DNA of 64,000 nucleotides, taken from PALSA-612 sp963846915 (GTDB taxonomy: Bacteria > Actinomycetota > Thermoleophilia > Gaiellales > Gaiellaceae). The stretch is from contig CAWJXV010000005.1 in NCBI GenBank assembly GCA_963846915.1, forward strand, positions 124,001 through 188,000, given 5' to 3'. Below, piece by piece: positions 9,114-18,285 of the stretch (position 1 is its first letter; each line of letters begins with the position of its first letter). Position numbers and translations under genes: made by a program. A model generated the notes under the pieces. That model searched no databases. It was not told the DNA's origin and saw nothing but the letters and a program-made list of their open reading frames with translations.

Positions 9114-9317
9114 TCATCGCCCATTCGGGGTGACGAGGGAGCGCGGCGCTACGTCGATGCGGCGACCGACTTGCATGCACTCGAGCTGGCGAGCGCGCCG
9201 GCGCTGCCGCGCACGCCGGAAACGCCGCTCACGGCCTTCTCGATCGTTGGCGACCCCGAGCGCCAGCCCGGCGGCCACGAGCGCTCCCGCGAGCCGGATG
9301 CTGGCCGGGCGGCTCAT
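9114..9317 (-). CDS. Possible small exported peptide (weak)
   Basis: This is a 67-codon frame starting at an ATG at 9317. Residues 5-24 are hydrophobic and Ala/Leu/Gly-rich, like a signal peptide, and an Arg-rich region follows. No good ribosome site is visible and the C-terminal end shows no family likeness, so it may be a chance frame. It sits in the 9030-9439 gap between the sensor kinase and the K+ channel, where nothing else gene-like is seen. Confidence 0.25.
   Translation of the reverse strand: MSRPASIRLAGALVAAGLALGVANDREGRERRFRRARQRRRARQLECMQVGRRIDVAPRSLVTPNGR
9117..9133. promoter_or_regulatory. Degenerate copy of the palindromic operator (TCGCCC-N5-GGGTGA)
   Basis: The arms are TCGCCC and GGGTGA with the same 5-nt spacer as the perfect copies. 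The site is about 88 nt upstream of the sensor-kinase start, a distance similar to that in the other sites. It is weaker than those and could be chance. Confidence 0.3.
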
Positions 9318-9439
9318 GCGTCAGACTCTCGCACACGTGTCCACGGAACCGGCATCCCGGGCGGTCGAGCCGCGCGGCGCCGCTCGCGGGTGTCCGGGCC
9401 GTTCTCGGGCGCCGGCGGGCGAGCCACAGCCACGGCGTC

Positions 9440-10075
9440 GTGCTCGTGCTGATCGTCGCGTCGTTCGTCTTCGCGGCCACAGCACCGGACGACGCCTGGA
9501 CGGCAAGCGTGCTCGTCCTCATGCAGAGCCTGACGCTCGTCGCGGCGCTCTGGACCTCGGGCCTCGCCGGCGTCGACTCGTGGCTCAGCCGCGCGTTCGT
9601 CGGCGGGGCCGTCGTCCTGGCCGTCCTGAACATGGTCTGGGGAGGCACGGCGCTGGCGGCAATCGTCGGGATCCTCTCCGGTCTGCTCACCTTCGGGATC
9701 GCGTTCGTGATCGCGTTGAGCGTTATCGAGCAGAGCCGCATCAACGCCCAGTCGATCATCGGGGCGATCTGCATCTATCTCCTGCTCGGGATGATCTTCC
9801 TGTTCGTCTACGGCGTCGTCGCCAAGCTCGGCTCGGGGCCGTTCTTCGCGCAGGGAACCGACGGGACGAGGTCGCTGCGCCTCTACTTCAGCTACATCAC
9901 GATGGCGACGGTCGGTTACGGCGACTACACGCCGAAAGGCAACCTCGGGCACACGCTCGCCGTCGCGGAGGCCCTGATGGGACAGCTCTATCTCGTGACG
10001 GTCGTCGCCGTGCTCGTCGCCCGCATGGGGCAGCACCGCGAACGCCACGACGCCCGCGACGGCTCCACGGACTGA
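9440..10075 (+). CDS. Potassium channel family protein with TVGYGD filter
   Basis: It encodes about 211 residues from a GTG at 9440; the next GTG at 9446 is an alternative. Several hydrophobic helices precede a pore loop carrying the K+ selectivity signature TMATVGYGDYTP near residues 153-164, followed by a last helix (LVTVVAVLVARMG). The arrangement fits an ion-channel-2 type pore with extra N-terminal helices and no cytoplasmic RCK domain. The gene sits between the two-component system and PPK2 in the left stress-gene region. The frame stays open upstream without a clear start, so the N-terminus is uncertain. Confidence 0.8.
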   Translation: MLVLIVASFVFAATAPDDAWTASVLVLMQSLTLVAALWTSGLAGVDSWLSRAFVGGAVVLAVLNMVWGGTALAAIVGILSGLLTFGIAFVIALSVIEQSRINAQSIIGAICIYLLLGMIFLFVYGVVAKLGSGPFFAQGTDGTRSLRLYFSYITMATVGYGDYTPKGNLGHTLAVAEALMGQLYLVTVVAVLVARMGQHRERHDARDGSTD

Positions 10076-10092
10076 CCCGGCCGGTGCCCTCT

Positions 10093-10109
10093 TCGTCCGC
10101 TTTGGATGA
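10093..10109. promoter_or_regulatory. Operator-like palindrome TCGTCC-N5-GGATGA upstream of PPK2
   Basis: The arms are TCGTCC (10093-10098) and GGATGA (10104-10109), about 90 nt before the PPK2 ATG. Spacing and orientation are as in the other copies, so it is a likely binding site controlling the PPK2/P-type ATPase/RDD operon. Confidence 0.6.
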
Positions 10110-10197
10110 CGTCGGCCGCTTGCGGACTGCGCACACTCGTGTAACCGTCCCTGTTCGGGGCCGGTATCAGCGTGGGCGCAGAGAGAGGAGCTAATTG

Positions 10198-11223
10198 ATG
10201 ACCGAGCAGGCAAAGCGCATCGCCGAGTTCGTCGAGCCGCTGCGGGTCGAGCCCGGCCGGAAGGTTTCCCTCGCCGAGGACTTCGACCCTGGATACAGGG
10301 CCGACTTCATGACCAAGGAGGACGGCATCGAGCTGCTCCAGCGCGGCCACGGGATGCTTGCCGAGTACCAGGCCCGCCTGGCCGCCCAGGACACCTACGG
10401 CGTCCTCGTCTGCCTGCAGTCTCTCGACGCCGGCGGCAAGGACGGGACGATCCGCCACGTCATGAGCGGGGTCAACCCGCAGGGAGTGTCGGTGCACAGC
10501 TTCAAGGTGCCCTCCTCCGAGGAGCTCGACCACGACTTCCTGTGGCGCTACACGCGGCGGCTGCCCGGCCGTGGGGAGATCGGGATCTTCAACCGCTCCC
10601 ACTACGAGGAGGTGCTCGTCGTCCGCGTCCACCCGGAGCTCCTCGAAAAGCAGCGGCTCCCCGCCGAGTCCAGGGGCAAGCACGTCTGGGCGCGCCGGTA
10701 CGAGGAGATCAACGGCTGGGAGCGCTACCTCTGCGACAACGGCTTCAAGGTCGTGAAGCTCTTCCTCAACCTCTCGAAGGAGGAGCAGCGCACGCGGTTC
10801 CTGAAGCGGCTCGACCTCCCGGAGAAGAACTGGAAGTTCTCGTCGCACGACGTGGCCGAGCGCGAGTACTGGGACGACTACCAGCAGGCGTTCTCGGAGA
10901 TGCTCTCGCACACGAGCACGGAGTGGGCTCCGTGGTACGTGATCCCGGCCGACCACAAGTGGTTCGCCCGCATCGCCGCGGGCGCGGTGATCGCGCACAC
11001 GCTGATCGAGCTCGACCCGTCCTATCCCGTCGTCAGCGACGAGAGGCGCGCGGACCTCGGCAAGGTCAAGACGGCGCTCGAGGAGGCGGCTCCGGAAGGC
11101 GCGGCGGCCGATCCGTTCGCGGAGGAGCAGCGTGCCCAGAGGGCCAAGAAGCACGGGAAGAAGCACGGCAAGCACAAGCACGACGATCCGGTCGCGGTCG
11201 ACGGGGAGGAATCGTCTCCGTGA
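10198..11223 (+). CDS. Polyphosphate kinase 2 (PPK2) family phosphotransferase
   Basis: It encodes 341 residues and starts at an ATG behind AGAGAGGAG. It is a cytosolic polyphosphate-dependent nucleotide kinase: Walker A-like loop SLDAGGKDGTI (about residues 76-87), basic stretch WRYTRRLPGRGEIGIFNRS, and downstream lid region with FLKRLDLPEKNWKFS. PPK2 enzymes use polyphosphate to phosphorylate nucleoside mono- or diphosphates; which substrate cannot be told here. The last 40 residues are Lys/His-rich (KKHGKKHGKHKHDD), perhaps binding polyphosphate or metal. Its stop overlaps the GTG of the following cation ATPase, so energy charge and ion pumping are co-expressed. Confidence 0.92.
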   Translation: MTEQAKRIAEFVEPLRVEPGRKVSLAEDFDPGYRADFMTKEDGIELLQRGHGMLAEYQARLAAQDTYGVLVCLQSLDAGGKDGTIRHVMSGVNPQGVSVHSFKVPSSEELDHDFLWRYTRRLPGRGEIGIFNRSHYEEVLVVRVHPELLEKQRLPAESRGKHVWARRYEEINGWERYLCDNGFKVVKLFLNLSKEEQRTRFLKRLDLPEKNWKFSSHDVAEREYWDDYQQAFSEMLSHTSTEWAPWYVIPADHKWFARIAAGAVIAHTLIELDPSYPVVSDERRADLGKVKTALEEAAPEGAAADPFAEEQRAQRAKKHGKKHGKHKHDDPVAVDGEESSP

Positions 11224-13950
11224 CCGCAGTGACCGAGGTGCTGCCGGCGGCGCGATCGCCGGAGCGCTGGTACGCGCTCGACCCGAAGGACGTCGCCGCC
11301 AAGCTCGGCGTCGATCCCGAGAAGGGCCTGACGGCGTCCGCGGCAGCGGAGGTGCTCGGCCGCGACGGGCCGAACGCGTTGCCGACCGAGAAGCCGAAGC
11401 CCGGCTGGCGCCGGTTCCTCGACGAGTACCGCGCGTACATGCAGCTGATCCTGGTCGGGGCGTCGATCGTGTCGCTCGCGATCAAGGAGTGGTCGACGGC
11501 GGTCGCGCTGGCGCTGATCTCGGTCCTGAACGCGGTCACCGGGCTGCGCCAGCAAGGCAAGGCGGAAAGCGCGATGAACGCGCTCAAGTCGATGATGGAG
11601 GCTAGTGCGCGCGTGCGGCGCGACGGGGTCGAGGCCGTGATCCCGGCCGAGCAGCTCGTGGTCGGCGACGTCGTGCTGATCTCGGCCGGTGACGAGGTGC
11701 CCGCGGACGGCCGGATCGTCTCCTCGACCTCGTTGCAGATCGACGAGTCGGCGCTGACCGGCGAGAGCGTCCCGGCGCAGAAGGACGCCGAGGCGCTTTC
11801 CGGCGCCGACCTCGCGCCCGGCGACCAGACGAACATGGCGTTCATGCACACGCCGGTCACGCACGGCAGCGCCGTCGTCATCGTGACCGGAACGGGAAGC
11901 AACACCGAGGTCGGGAAGATCGCGCACATGCTCTCGGCGACGGCGAAGGAGGAGACGCCGCTCACGAAGCAGATGAACTCGCTGACGCTGTACATCGTCG
12001 CGGCGGCAGGGGTGACGATGATCATCATGTTCGCGCTCGGCCTGAGCCGCGGGCTTGCGTGGTCGACGCTCTTCAACACGGCAGTGGCGCTCGCCATCGC
12101 CGCGATCCCGCTCGCGCTGCCGATGGTCGTCCAGGTCGTCCTCTCGCTCGGTAGCGTCGAGCTCGCGAAGGAGAAGGCAATCGTCAAGGACCTGCCGTCG
12201 GTCGAGACGCTCGGCTTCACGTCTGCGATCAACTCGGACAAGACCGGGACGCTGACGATGAACCAGGTGACGGTCGTCGAGGTGCTGGCCGCGACCGACC
12301 GCTACACGATCTCCGGCAGCGGCTACAGCCTCGAGGGCCAGGTGCAGCACGCCGCCGGCAGCTCGGCCACGATCGACGACGCGATCCTGCCCTACGTCGT
12401 CGCGAACGACGCGAAGCTCGTCGACGGCAAGGTCGTCGGCGACCCGACCGAGGGCGCGCTGCTGGTGCTCGCGCACAAGGCCGGGCTCGACATCGAGGAG
12501 ACCCGCGAGCGGCTGCCGCGCCTCGCGACACTCCCGTTCGACCCCACCTACAAGCTCATGGCCGCCTTCTGCCGGAGCACGGACTCGTCGGGGAAGGACG
12601 TCGTTCGCGTCTTCGTCAAGGGAGCGGCGCCGGCGGTGACGAGCCACGCGTCGACCGCGCTCGCGGGCGGCACGAGCATCCCCTGGGACGACGACCTCGA
12701 GCAGAAGGCCGACGAGAACGTCGGGCGCATGGGGGCGGAGGGCCTGCGCGTCATGGCCGCCGCCTATCGCGATCTCGACCCCGCGGACTTCGACCCGGAG
12801 GGCGACCTGCTCTCGTACGTCCAGGACGTGCAGATGGCGAGCATCGTCGCGATGGTCGATCCGCCGCGCGAGGAGTCCAGGCAGGCGGTGGCCGACGCCC
12901 AGGCGGCCCACATCCGCGTGCGCATGGTCACCGGCGACGACGTCGTCACCGGCGCGGCGATCGCAAAGCAGCTCGGCATCCCGGGTGAGGCGATCCTCGG
13001 CGCCGACTTCGCGGCCATGTCGGAGCGCGACCGGCTCTACAAGATCGACGAGATCGGCGTGGTCGGCCGCGTCGCGCCGGAGCACAAGGTGCTGCTCGCG
13101 GAGACGCTCAAGCAGAAGGGCGACGTCGTCGCGATGACGGGCGACGGCGTCAACGACGCGCCGGCGATCAAGGCCGCCGACATCGGCATCGCGATGGGCA
13201 GCGGCACCGAGGTGGCGAAGAACGCCGGCCGCATGATCCTCTCGGACGACAACTTCGCCACGATCGTCTACGCGGTCGAGCAGGGCAGGAAGCTCTACGA
13301 CAACCTGAACAAGTACATCCGCTTTGTCCTGCTCGAGCTGATCGCGTTCGTCATCACCTTCCTCGGGGCGACGCTGTTCAACATCCTCGCCGGCCAGCCG
13401 TTCACGCCGGCGCAGATCCTCTGGATCAACTTCCTCGTCAACGCGCCCTTCGGGATCGCGCTCGGCTTCGACGAGGAGTCACCGGGCCTGATGGAGCCGG
13501 CACCCCCGTCCGCGCGGGGACTCGATCCTCACCCTGGGCGTGAAGCTCACGTGCGGCCTCGGCGGCCTCTTCGTCGCCGTCGCCAACCTGCTGCTGATCG
13601 AGATCGGCAAGCACCACTACGGTGACATCCACATCGGGCAGTCGATCGGTCTCGTGGGCTTCTCGCTGATGCTCGTCGTCGCCGCCTTCGAGTGCCGAAA
13701 CGAGACCGGATCGGTGTTCACGATGGACACCTTCAACAGCTCGAGGATGAACATGATCGCCGGGCTCGAGATCGTCGCCGCCTTCCTGATCACGCAGGCG
13801 GACTTCATGAACAGGTTGCTCGGCACGACGGCGCTGACCGCGCAGCAGTGGGGTCTCGCGCTGCTCTCGGCGCTGCTGCTCCTGGGGACGTGGGAGGCGG
13901 CCAAGTGGGTTGCGCGCCGCGAGCTGAGCCCGGAGGTGAGCAGTGCCTGA
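11220..13950 (+). CDS. P2-type cation-transporting ATPase (one frame change near 13497)
   Basis: This is an ion pump of the P-type family, about 909 residues if the frame is repaired. It shows the N-terminal cation-ATPase domain, TGES actuator loop (DESALTGESVP), membrane motif AIPLALP, phosphorylation Asp340 in NSDKTGTLTMNQ, nucleotide-domain KGAAPA, hinge MTGDGVNDAPAIKAADIG, and C-terminal helices. Near 13497 the frame moves by +1. Removing one C after GAG restores a run (ERHPRPRGDSILTLGVKL) typical of this family, and the rest continues in frame 13540-13950. It is either a sequencing error or a true lesion removing the last helices. It overlaps PPK2 (GTGA) and the RDD gene. Confidence 0.88.
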
Positions 13951-14942
13951 CGAGCCGTCGACGCCGCCCGGCGAGCACGAGGAGGACGACCCCGGCCTGC
14001 TGGGCGGGCTGCTCGACAAGGCAGGCGCCGCGACGGAACGCTTTGCGCTCCGGCCGGCGCGCGCGGTCGCGCGTCAGGGCAGGGACGCGCTGACGGACGA
14101 GGCCGAGCGCGCGATCGACGGCGTCATGGCCGGCCCGCTGCCGGAGGCGGTCGGACGCTCGGTCGTCGAGAACCGCGTCATCGAGCGCGTCGTCTCGGAG
14201 GCAGTCGCCGCGAAGGCCGCGGAGCCGGGACCACCGCTCGACGAGGAGCAGCTCGGCGAGCTTGCCCGCAGGGTGCTGGAGAGCCCCGCGCTGCAGCGGA
14301 TGATCACGAATACGCTCGAGAGCGCGCAGACGAAGGAGCTCGCCGACCGCCTCGTGCAGAGCGAGGCCTTCCGCGGGGCCCTGAAGAGCGTGCTTTCGAG
14401 CCCGGAGGTGCGCGACGCGCTGATGCACCAGACGACGTCGTTCGCCGGCGAGATCGCGGAGGCCATGCGCACGCGCGCGCAGCGGGCCGACGACTCGCTC
14501 GCGGTTCGCCGGGGCCAGGAGCCCGGCCGCTACGGCGGCTTCGCCACTCGCGGCATCGCGCTCGCGATCGACCTGATGCTCGCGCATCTCGTGTTCCTGC
14601 TCGGCGGGGCGATGATCGAGCTCGTCGCCTCGCTGATCGGGACGCTGCGGCCGGAGTGGCTCGTCGGCGCGCTCGTCGGCTTGGGCTGGGCGATCGTGGT
14701 CGTCGCCTACTTCGTCGGCTTCTGGAGCACGGCGGGCCAGACGCCGGGCATGCGGCTCCTGCGCCTACGGGTCGTGCACGGCGAGGGCGCGCCGTCGGCG
14801 TGGCGCTCGTTCGTGCGGCTCGTCGGCCTCGCGCTCGCGATCATCCCGTGCTTCGCCGGGTTCGTGCCGGTGCTTCTTCGACAGCCGTCGCCGTGCCCTC
14901 CAGGACTACATGGCCGGCACCGTCGTCGTCTACGACTCGTAG
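13943..14942 (+). CDS. RDD-family membrane protein (one frame change near 14873)
   Basis: It starts at a GTG overlapping the end of the ATPase gene by 8 bp. The first 190 residues are soluble and helical (LLGGLLDKAGAATERFALRP...). The RDD domain follows: GFATRGIALAIDLMLAHLVF with the Arg-Asp pattern, helices, then QTPGMRLLRLRVV. Near 14873 one extra base shifts the frame. With it removed the end reads FFDSRRRALQDYMAGTVVVYDS and stops at 14942, the usual RDD ending. RDD proteins are small membrane proteins, some linked to ion transport, which fits the operon with a cation ATPase. Confidence 0.85.
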
Positions 14943-14948
14943 CCTCGC

Positions 14949-14965
14949 TCATCCCTTTCGGACGA
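14949..14965. promoter_or_regulatory. Operator-like palindrome TCATCC-N5-GGACGA
   Basis: The arms are TCATCC and GGACGA with a 5-nt spacer, about 65-80 nt before the ATG at 15030. It lies right after the RDD stop codon, so a separate promoter for the DUF6325-like gene is likely here. Confidence 0.55.
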
Positions 14966-15029
14966 TGTCGTACGCTTCTTGTTCGGCCATCCTCCAGGCA
15001 ACCGGAACTACGAGACCGAAGGAGACGGT

Positions 15030-15579
15030 ATGGCAATCGGACCGGTTCAGCTCATCGTCCTCGGGTTCGCACACCCCGAGTTCCACGGCGAGGTCATCGC
15101 GGAGCTCGAGAAGCTGCGCGAGAGCGACACGGTGCGCGTGATCGACGCGCTCGCCGTCCACAAGGACGCGGACGGCAACATCGAGGTCGCCCACCTCAGC
15201 AACCTGACGCAGGAAGAGGCAATCGAGCTCGGCAGCAAGGTCGGCGCGCTCGTCGGCCTCGGCATCGACGGCGAGGAAGGTGCGGAGCTCGGCGCGCAGG
15301 CCGGCGCCGAGGCCGCTGCCGACGGTGGCATCGAGGTGTTCAACGAGGAAGAGGCGTGGGACGTCATCGACGAGATCCCGAACGACTCGGCCGCGGCACT
15401 CGTCCTGATCGAGCACCACTGGGCGGTTCCGCTCCGCGACGCGATCGCGCGCGCGAACGGCTTCCGCATCGCGCGACGGATTCATCAGCCCGTTCGACCT
15501 GGTCGCGATCGGCCTGCTCAGCGCCGAAGAGGCCGAGGAGCAGCACGCGATGGCGACGGGCCAGACGGTCGCCAGCTAG
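15030..15579 (+). CDS. DUF6325/DUF1269-like protein (one frame change near 15467)
   Basis: It encodes about 182 residues after repair, starting at an ATG behind GAAGGAGACGGT. The sequence is acidic, with a beta-alpha start (GPVQLIVLGFAHPEFHGEVI), a VIDALAVHKDADGNIEVAHL strand pair, a Gly/Ala-rich helix (GAELGAQAGAEAAADGG) and ALVLIEHHWAVPLRDAIARAN. This is the pattern of DUF6325 (once DUF1269-like), often found near stress and membrane peptides in actinobacteria. One extra base near 15467 breaks the frame. Without it the end reads RIRDGFISPFDLVAIGLLSA and stops at 15579. The molecular role is unknown. The GGACGA palindrome upstream suggests shared control with PPK2. Confidence 0.75.
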
Positions 15580-15624
15580 GCGCTAACGTTCCCGAGACTG
15601 CACGACGAAAAGGAGTTGATCGCG

Positions 15625-15684
15625 ATGTTCGGAGCCCGCAGAGTCGCCCGCCGCACCTCGCGCCGGACCGCCCGGCGCCGCTGA
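15625..15684 (+). CDS. 19-residue Arg-rich micropeptide
   Basis: The sequence is MFGARRVARRTSRRTARRR followed by TGA. It has a strong ribosome site (AAAAGGAGT, 8 nt before the ATG), lies 45 nt after the DUF6325-like stop, and is followed at once by a perfect 13-bp hairpin. The ribosome site and tight placement argue for translation. The charge (nine Arg of 19) suggests binding to nucleic acid, polyphosphate or membrane. It is too short for family assignment. Confidence 0.5.
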   Translation: MFGARRVARRTSRRTARRR

Positions 15685-15701
15685 CGGCCAAGAACGGCAA
15701 C

Positions 15702-15733
15702 GCCCTCGCCGGGCCGCAGAGCCCGGCGAGGGC
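15702..15733 (+). terminator. Perfect 13-bp hairpin after the micropeptide
   Basis: GCCCTCGCCGGGC pairs exactly with GCCCGGCGAGGGC around a 6-nt loop. No U-tract follows, so it could be an intrinsic-type terminator typical of GC-rich actinobacteria, or an mRNA-stabilising element between the micropeptide and the PLDc_N-like gene. Confidence 0.6.
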
Positions 15734-15760
15734 GAGGCCGACGAACCCACGAGGAGAGAG

Positions 15761-16000
15761 ATGCTCGTCGCCGACTACCCGTTCCTCGACCTGATGCTGA
15801 CGATGCTCGTCTTCTTCGGCTGGGTCATCTGGATCACGGTGCTGATCATGGTCCTGTACGACAACTTCAACCGGCCGGACCACTCGGGCTGGGCGAAGGC
15901 GGGGTGGACGGTGTTCGTCATCTTCGTGCCAGTGATCGGAGTGCTCGTCTACATCGGCACCCGCCCGACCCTGCTCGCCCACCGCTCGCCCGCCGCCTGA
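15761..16000 (+). CDS. Small PLDc_N-like two-helix membrane protein (copy 2)
   Basis: It encodes 79 residues from an ATG right after GAGGAGAGAG. It is very similar to the protein at 6312-6545: helix 1 at residues 6-32 (FLDLMLTMLVFFGWVIWI...), the conserved loop DNFNRPDHSGWAKAGWT, and helix 2 (VFVIFVPVIGVLVYIGTRP). The two copies differ mainly at their ends. It closes a gene group (DUF6325-like, micropeptide, PLDc_N) and ends in a hairpin overlapping its stop codon. The role is unknown. Confidence 0.8.
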   Translation: MLVADYPFLDLMLTMLVFFGWVIWITVLIMVLYDNFNRPDHSGWAKAGWTVFVIFVPVIGVLVYIGTRPTLLAHRSPAA

Positions 16001-16021
16001 TCCTCCCCGCCCGGGAGGATC
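15999..16021 (+). terminator. Hairpin overlapping the PLDc_N stop codon
   Basis: GATCCTCCC (15999-16007) pairs with GGGAGGATC (16013-16021) over a 5-nt loop. It begins within the TGA of the preceding gene, which suits a terminator; no U-tract is seen. Confidence 0.55.
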
Positions 16022-16122
16022 GGCCAAGACACTGATTGCAGGTCCGGTCTTCCCTCGATTGCACCGTGGTGCGGAAAAATACGTTGACGAACGCGAAGGG
16101 TGTGTGAGACCATCGCCCGGCA

Positions 16123-16899
16123 ATGTCACGGCGATTGCGTGACCCGGAGTCGGCCGCGGCGGTCTTCCTGCTCACGGCGCTGGCGTTCATCGCCCTTGCG
16201 CTGATCGGCGGAGTCTTCCTCGGACGGGCAACGAAGAGCTCGTCGACCGTCACCGTCTCTGTCTCGACGACACCGGGGTCGACGCAGACGGTCGACGCGA
16301 AGGTCGCCGCCGGCGCGCACGACTTCGTCAACTTCGCCTGCGCGCAGTGTCACGGACTCGACGGCCGCGGCGGGGTCTCCCCGTACGTGCCGGCGCTCAA
16401 GGGAGCGAGCACGCTCACCGCCGCCGAGCTCAGCCAGATCATCAACCACGGCGCGGGGGTGTCGGCCGACCCGAAGCATCCGTACATGCCCGTGTGGGGG
16501 CAGGTGATCTCGACCCGGCAGGTCGACGACCTGGTCGCGTACATCCACGCCGGGCTGCCGAAGGTGCGGACGGCGACGCCGGTCACGGTTCCGACGGGAC
16601 AGGGCGCGGCCGTGAAAGGCCAGGCGCTGTACACGCTCTACGGCTGTGTCAACTGCCACGGCCCCAACGGGCTCGGCGGCGTGCCGAATCCCCAGTCGCC
16701 TGACAAGACGATCCCGCCGCTCTCGGGGGCCGACTTCTTCAAGGAATTCAACACGGACTCGAAGATCCGCGACTTCATCGTGTCGGGCAGCGTCCTCGGC
16801 AAGGCGCCGATCGTCAGCATGCCGCACTGGGGCGGGATCATCCCGCCGCCGCGCCTCGACGCGCTGGTTGCCTACATCAAGACGCTGAAGACGAGCTGA
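16123..16899 (+). CDS. Di-heme c-type cytochrome, membrane anchored
   Basis: It encodes 258 residues. One uncleaved signal/anchor helix lies at residues 13-36 (AAVFLLTALAFIALALIGG). A Thr/Ser/Val-rich linker and two cytochrome c domains follow, with heme sites Cys73-x-x-Cys76-His77 (CAQCH) and Cys175-x-x-Cys178-His179 (CVNCH). Candidate Met ligands sit in HPYMPVWGQ and IVSMPHWGG. It should act outside the membrane as an electron carrier, as in the mono-/di-heme subunits of respiratory complexes. The flavoprotein downstream may feed the same chain. Confidence 0.9.
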   Translation: MSRRLRDPESAAAVFLLTALAFIALALIGGVFLGRATKSSSTVTVSVSTTPGSTQTVDAKVAAGAHDFVNFACAQCHGLDGRGGVSPYVPALKGASTLTAAELSQIINHGAGVSADPKHPYMPVWGQVISTRQVDDLVAYIHAGLPKVRTATPVTVPTGQGAAVKGQALYTLYGCVNCHGPNGLGGVPNPQSPDKTIPPLSGADFFKEFNTDSKIRDFIVSGSVLGKAPIVSMPHWGGIIPPPRLDALVAYIKTLKTS

Positions 16900-17036
16900 G
16901 CGCTGCTCGTGGCCGTCTGAGCCGCGCCGTCGACCGCGTGCTCGCCGTGTAAGCGACGCGACTTCGGCTTTCCCGCCGCGGCATCGGTTTTTGCCCCGAT
17001 GCCGGGGCGACGGGCGGCCGCGAGACTCGTGCCGAG

Positions 17037-18218
17037 ATGGGCAGGGCTTCCCGGCCGGGCAGCGTCGGCGGCCTCCGCGTCGTGATCGCGGGCGGCGGCG
17101 TCGCCGGGCTCGAGGCGATGCTGGCAATCCGCGATCTCGGCGGTGATCGCGTCGACGTGGAGCTGCTCTCCCCTGAGCACCACTTCTGGTACCGGCCGCT
17201 GTCGGTCGCGGAGCCGTTCGGGCTCGCCCACGCGCACCGCTTCGAACTCGCCGGCCTCGCCGCAGCAGCCGGCGCGGCATTCACGCCCGGAGCCCTCGTC
17301 TCCGTCGATCCCGATCGGCGCGTCGCGCACATGAGCCGGGGGGTCGACCTCGAGTACGACGCGCTCGTCGTCGCATGCGGCACAAAGGCGATTCCCGCGC
17401 TCGACGCCGCGTTGACCTTCCGGGGCCCATCCGACGTCGAGCGCATCCAGGCGCTGCTCGCCGAGCTCGAGGCCGGAGCCGTCCGCCGGGTCGTGTTCGC
17501 GCTCCCGGCGGGAGCCGCCTGGCCCTTGCCGCTCTACGAGCTGGCTCTCCTGACCGCGACGCACCTCGACGACCGGCGGATCACCAACGCCGAGCTGGCT
17601 CTCGTGACGCCGGAGCCGGCGCCGCTCGCCCTGCTGGGTCCGAGCGGCAGCGAGGCGGTCGCCGCTCTCCTCGCCGAGCGTCTCGTCCGCGTGCACGTGA
17701 ACGACCGGCCCGAGCGGTTCGCGGACGGTCGGCTGCAGCTCGCGTCCGGCGTCGCGCTCGAGGCCGATCGCGTCGTCGCGCTGGCACGGCTCGAGGGACA
17801 CCGCGTCGAGGGCATCCCGCACGACCGAGACGGCTTCGTCGCGACGCGCCACGACGGGCTGGTCGAGGGGTTGGACCACGTCTACGCCGCCGGCGACATC
17901 ACCCGCTTCGGCGTCAGGCAGGGCGGGATCGCAGCGCAGCAGGCAGACGTCGTGGCCGGGACGATCGCAGCACGGGCCGGCGCCGATGCGGAGTCGCCCG
18001 TCTTCGAGCCCGTGCTCCGCACGCTCCTGCTCACGGGGGGACAGCCGCTCTACCTGAGCGCCGAGCTCGGTGGAGACGACCCCGACTGGGAGGTCTCGAC
18101 CGAGCCGCTCTGGTCGCCGCCGTCGAAGATCGTCGGCCGCTACCTGGCTCCGTTCCTCGCGGCGCGCACCCCGGCCGAGAGGACGACCCCAGGGGTATTC
18201 GCCCGCCGGGGTCGGTAG
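17037..18218 (+). CDS. FAD-dependent NDH-2/sulfide:quinone reductase-like oxidoreductase
   Basis: It encodes 393 residues. The N-terminal Rossmann FAD site is VVIAGGGVAGLEAMLAI (about residues 14-30), followed by HHFWYRPLSVAEPFG, typical of the NDH-2/SQR superfamily. The second FAD contact is YAAGDITRFGVRQGGIAAQQ near residues 282-301. The catalytic Cys pair of true sulfide:quinone reductases is not evident, so NADH or another donor is possible. The C-terminal tail is short. It likely sits at the inner face of the membrane, next to a cytochrome c gene. Confidence 0.8.
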   Translation: MGRASRPGSVGGLRVVIAGGGVAGLEAMLAIRDLGGDRVDVELLSPEHHFWYRPLSVAEPFGLAHAHRFELAGLAAAAGAAFTPGALVSVDPDRRVAHMSRGVDLEYDALVVACGTKAIPALDAALTFRGPSDVERIQALLAELEAGAVRRVVFALPAGAAWPLPLYELALLTATHLDDRRITNAELALVTPEPAPLALLGPSGSEAVAALLAERLVRVHVNDRPERFADGRLQLASGVALEADRVVALARLEGHRVEGIPHDRDGFVATRHDGLVEGLDHVYAAGDITRFGVRQGGIAAQQADVVAGTIAARAGADAESPVFEPVLRTLLLTGGQPLYLSAELGGDDPDWEVSTEPLWSPPSKIVGRYLAPFLAARTPAERTTPGVFARRGR

Positions 18219-18285
18219 AAGCTACCGATCTCGGTTCAGGGGGCGCTCCGATGAGCCGTATCCGGGGGCTGCCTAGCGTGCGGGC

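Noticed and set aside
10542..11219. An N-terminal extension of the P2 ATPase reading through PPK2
   Set aside because: It is the out-of-frame shadow of PPK2, rich in Arg/Ala. The ATPase starts at the GTG at 11220, overlapping the PPK2 stop.
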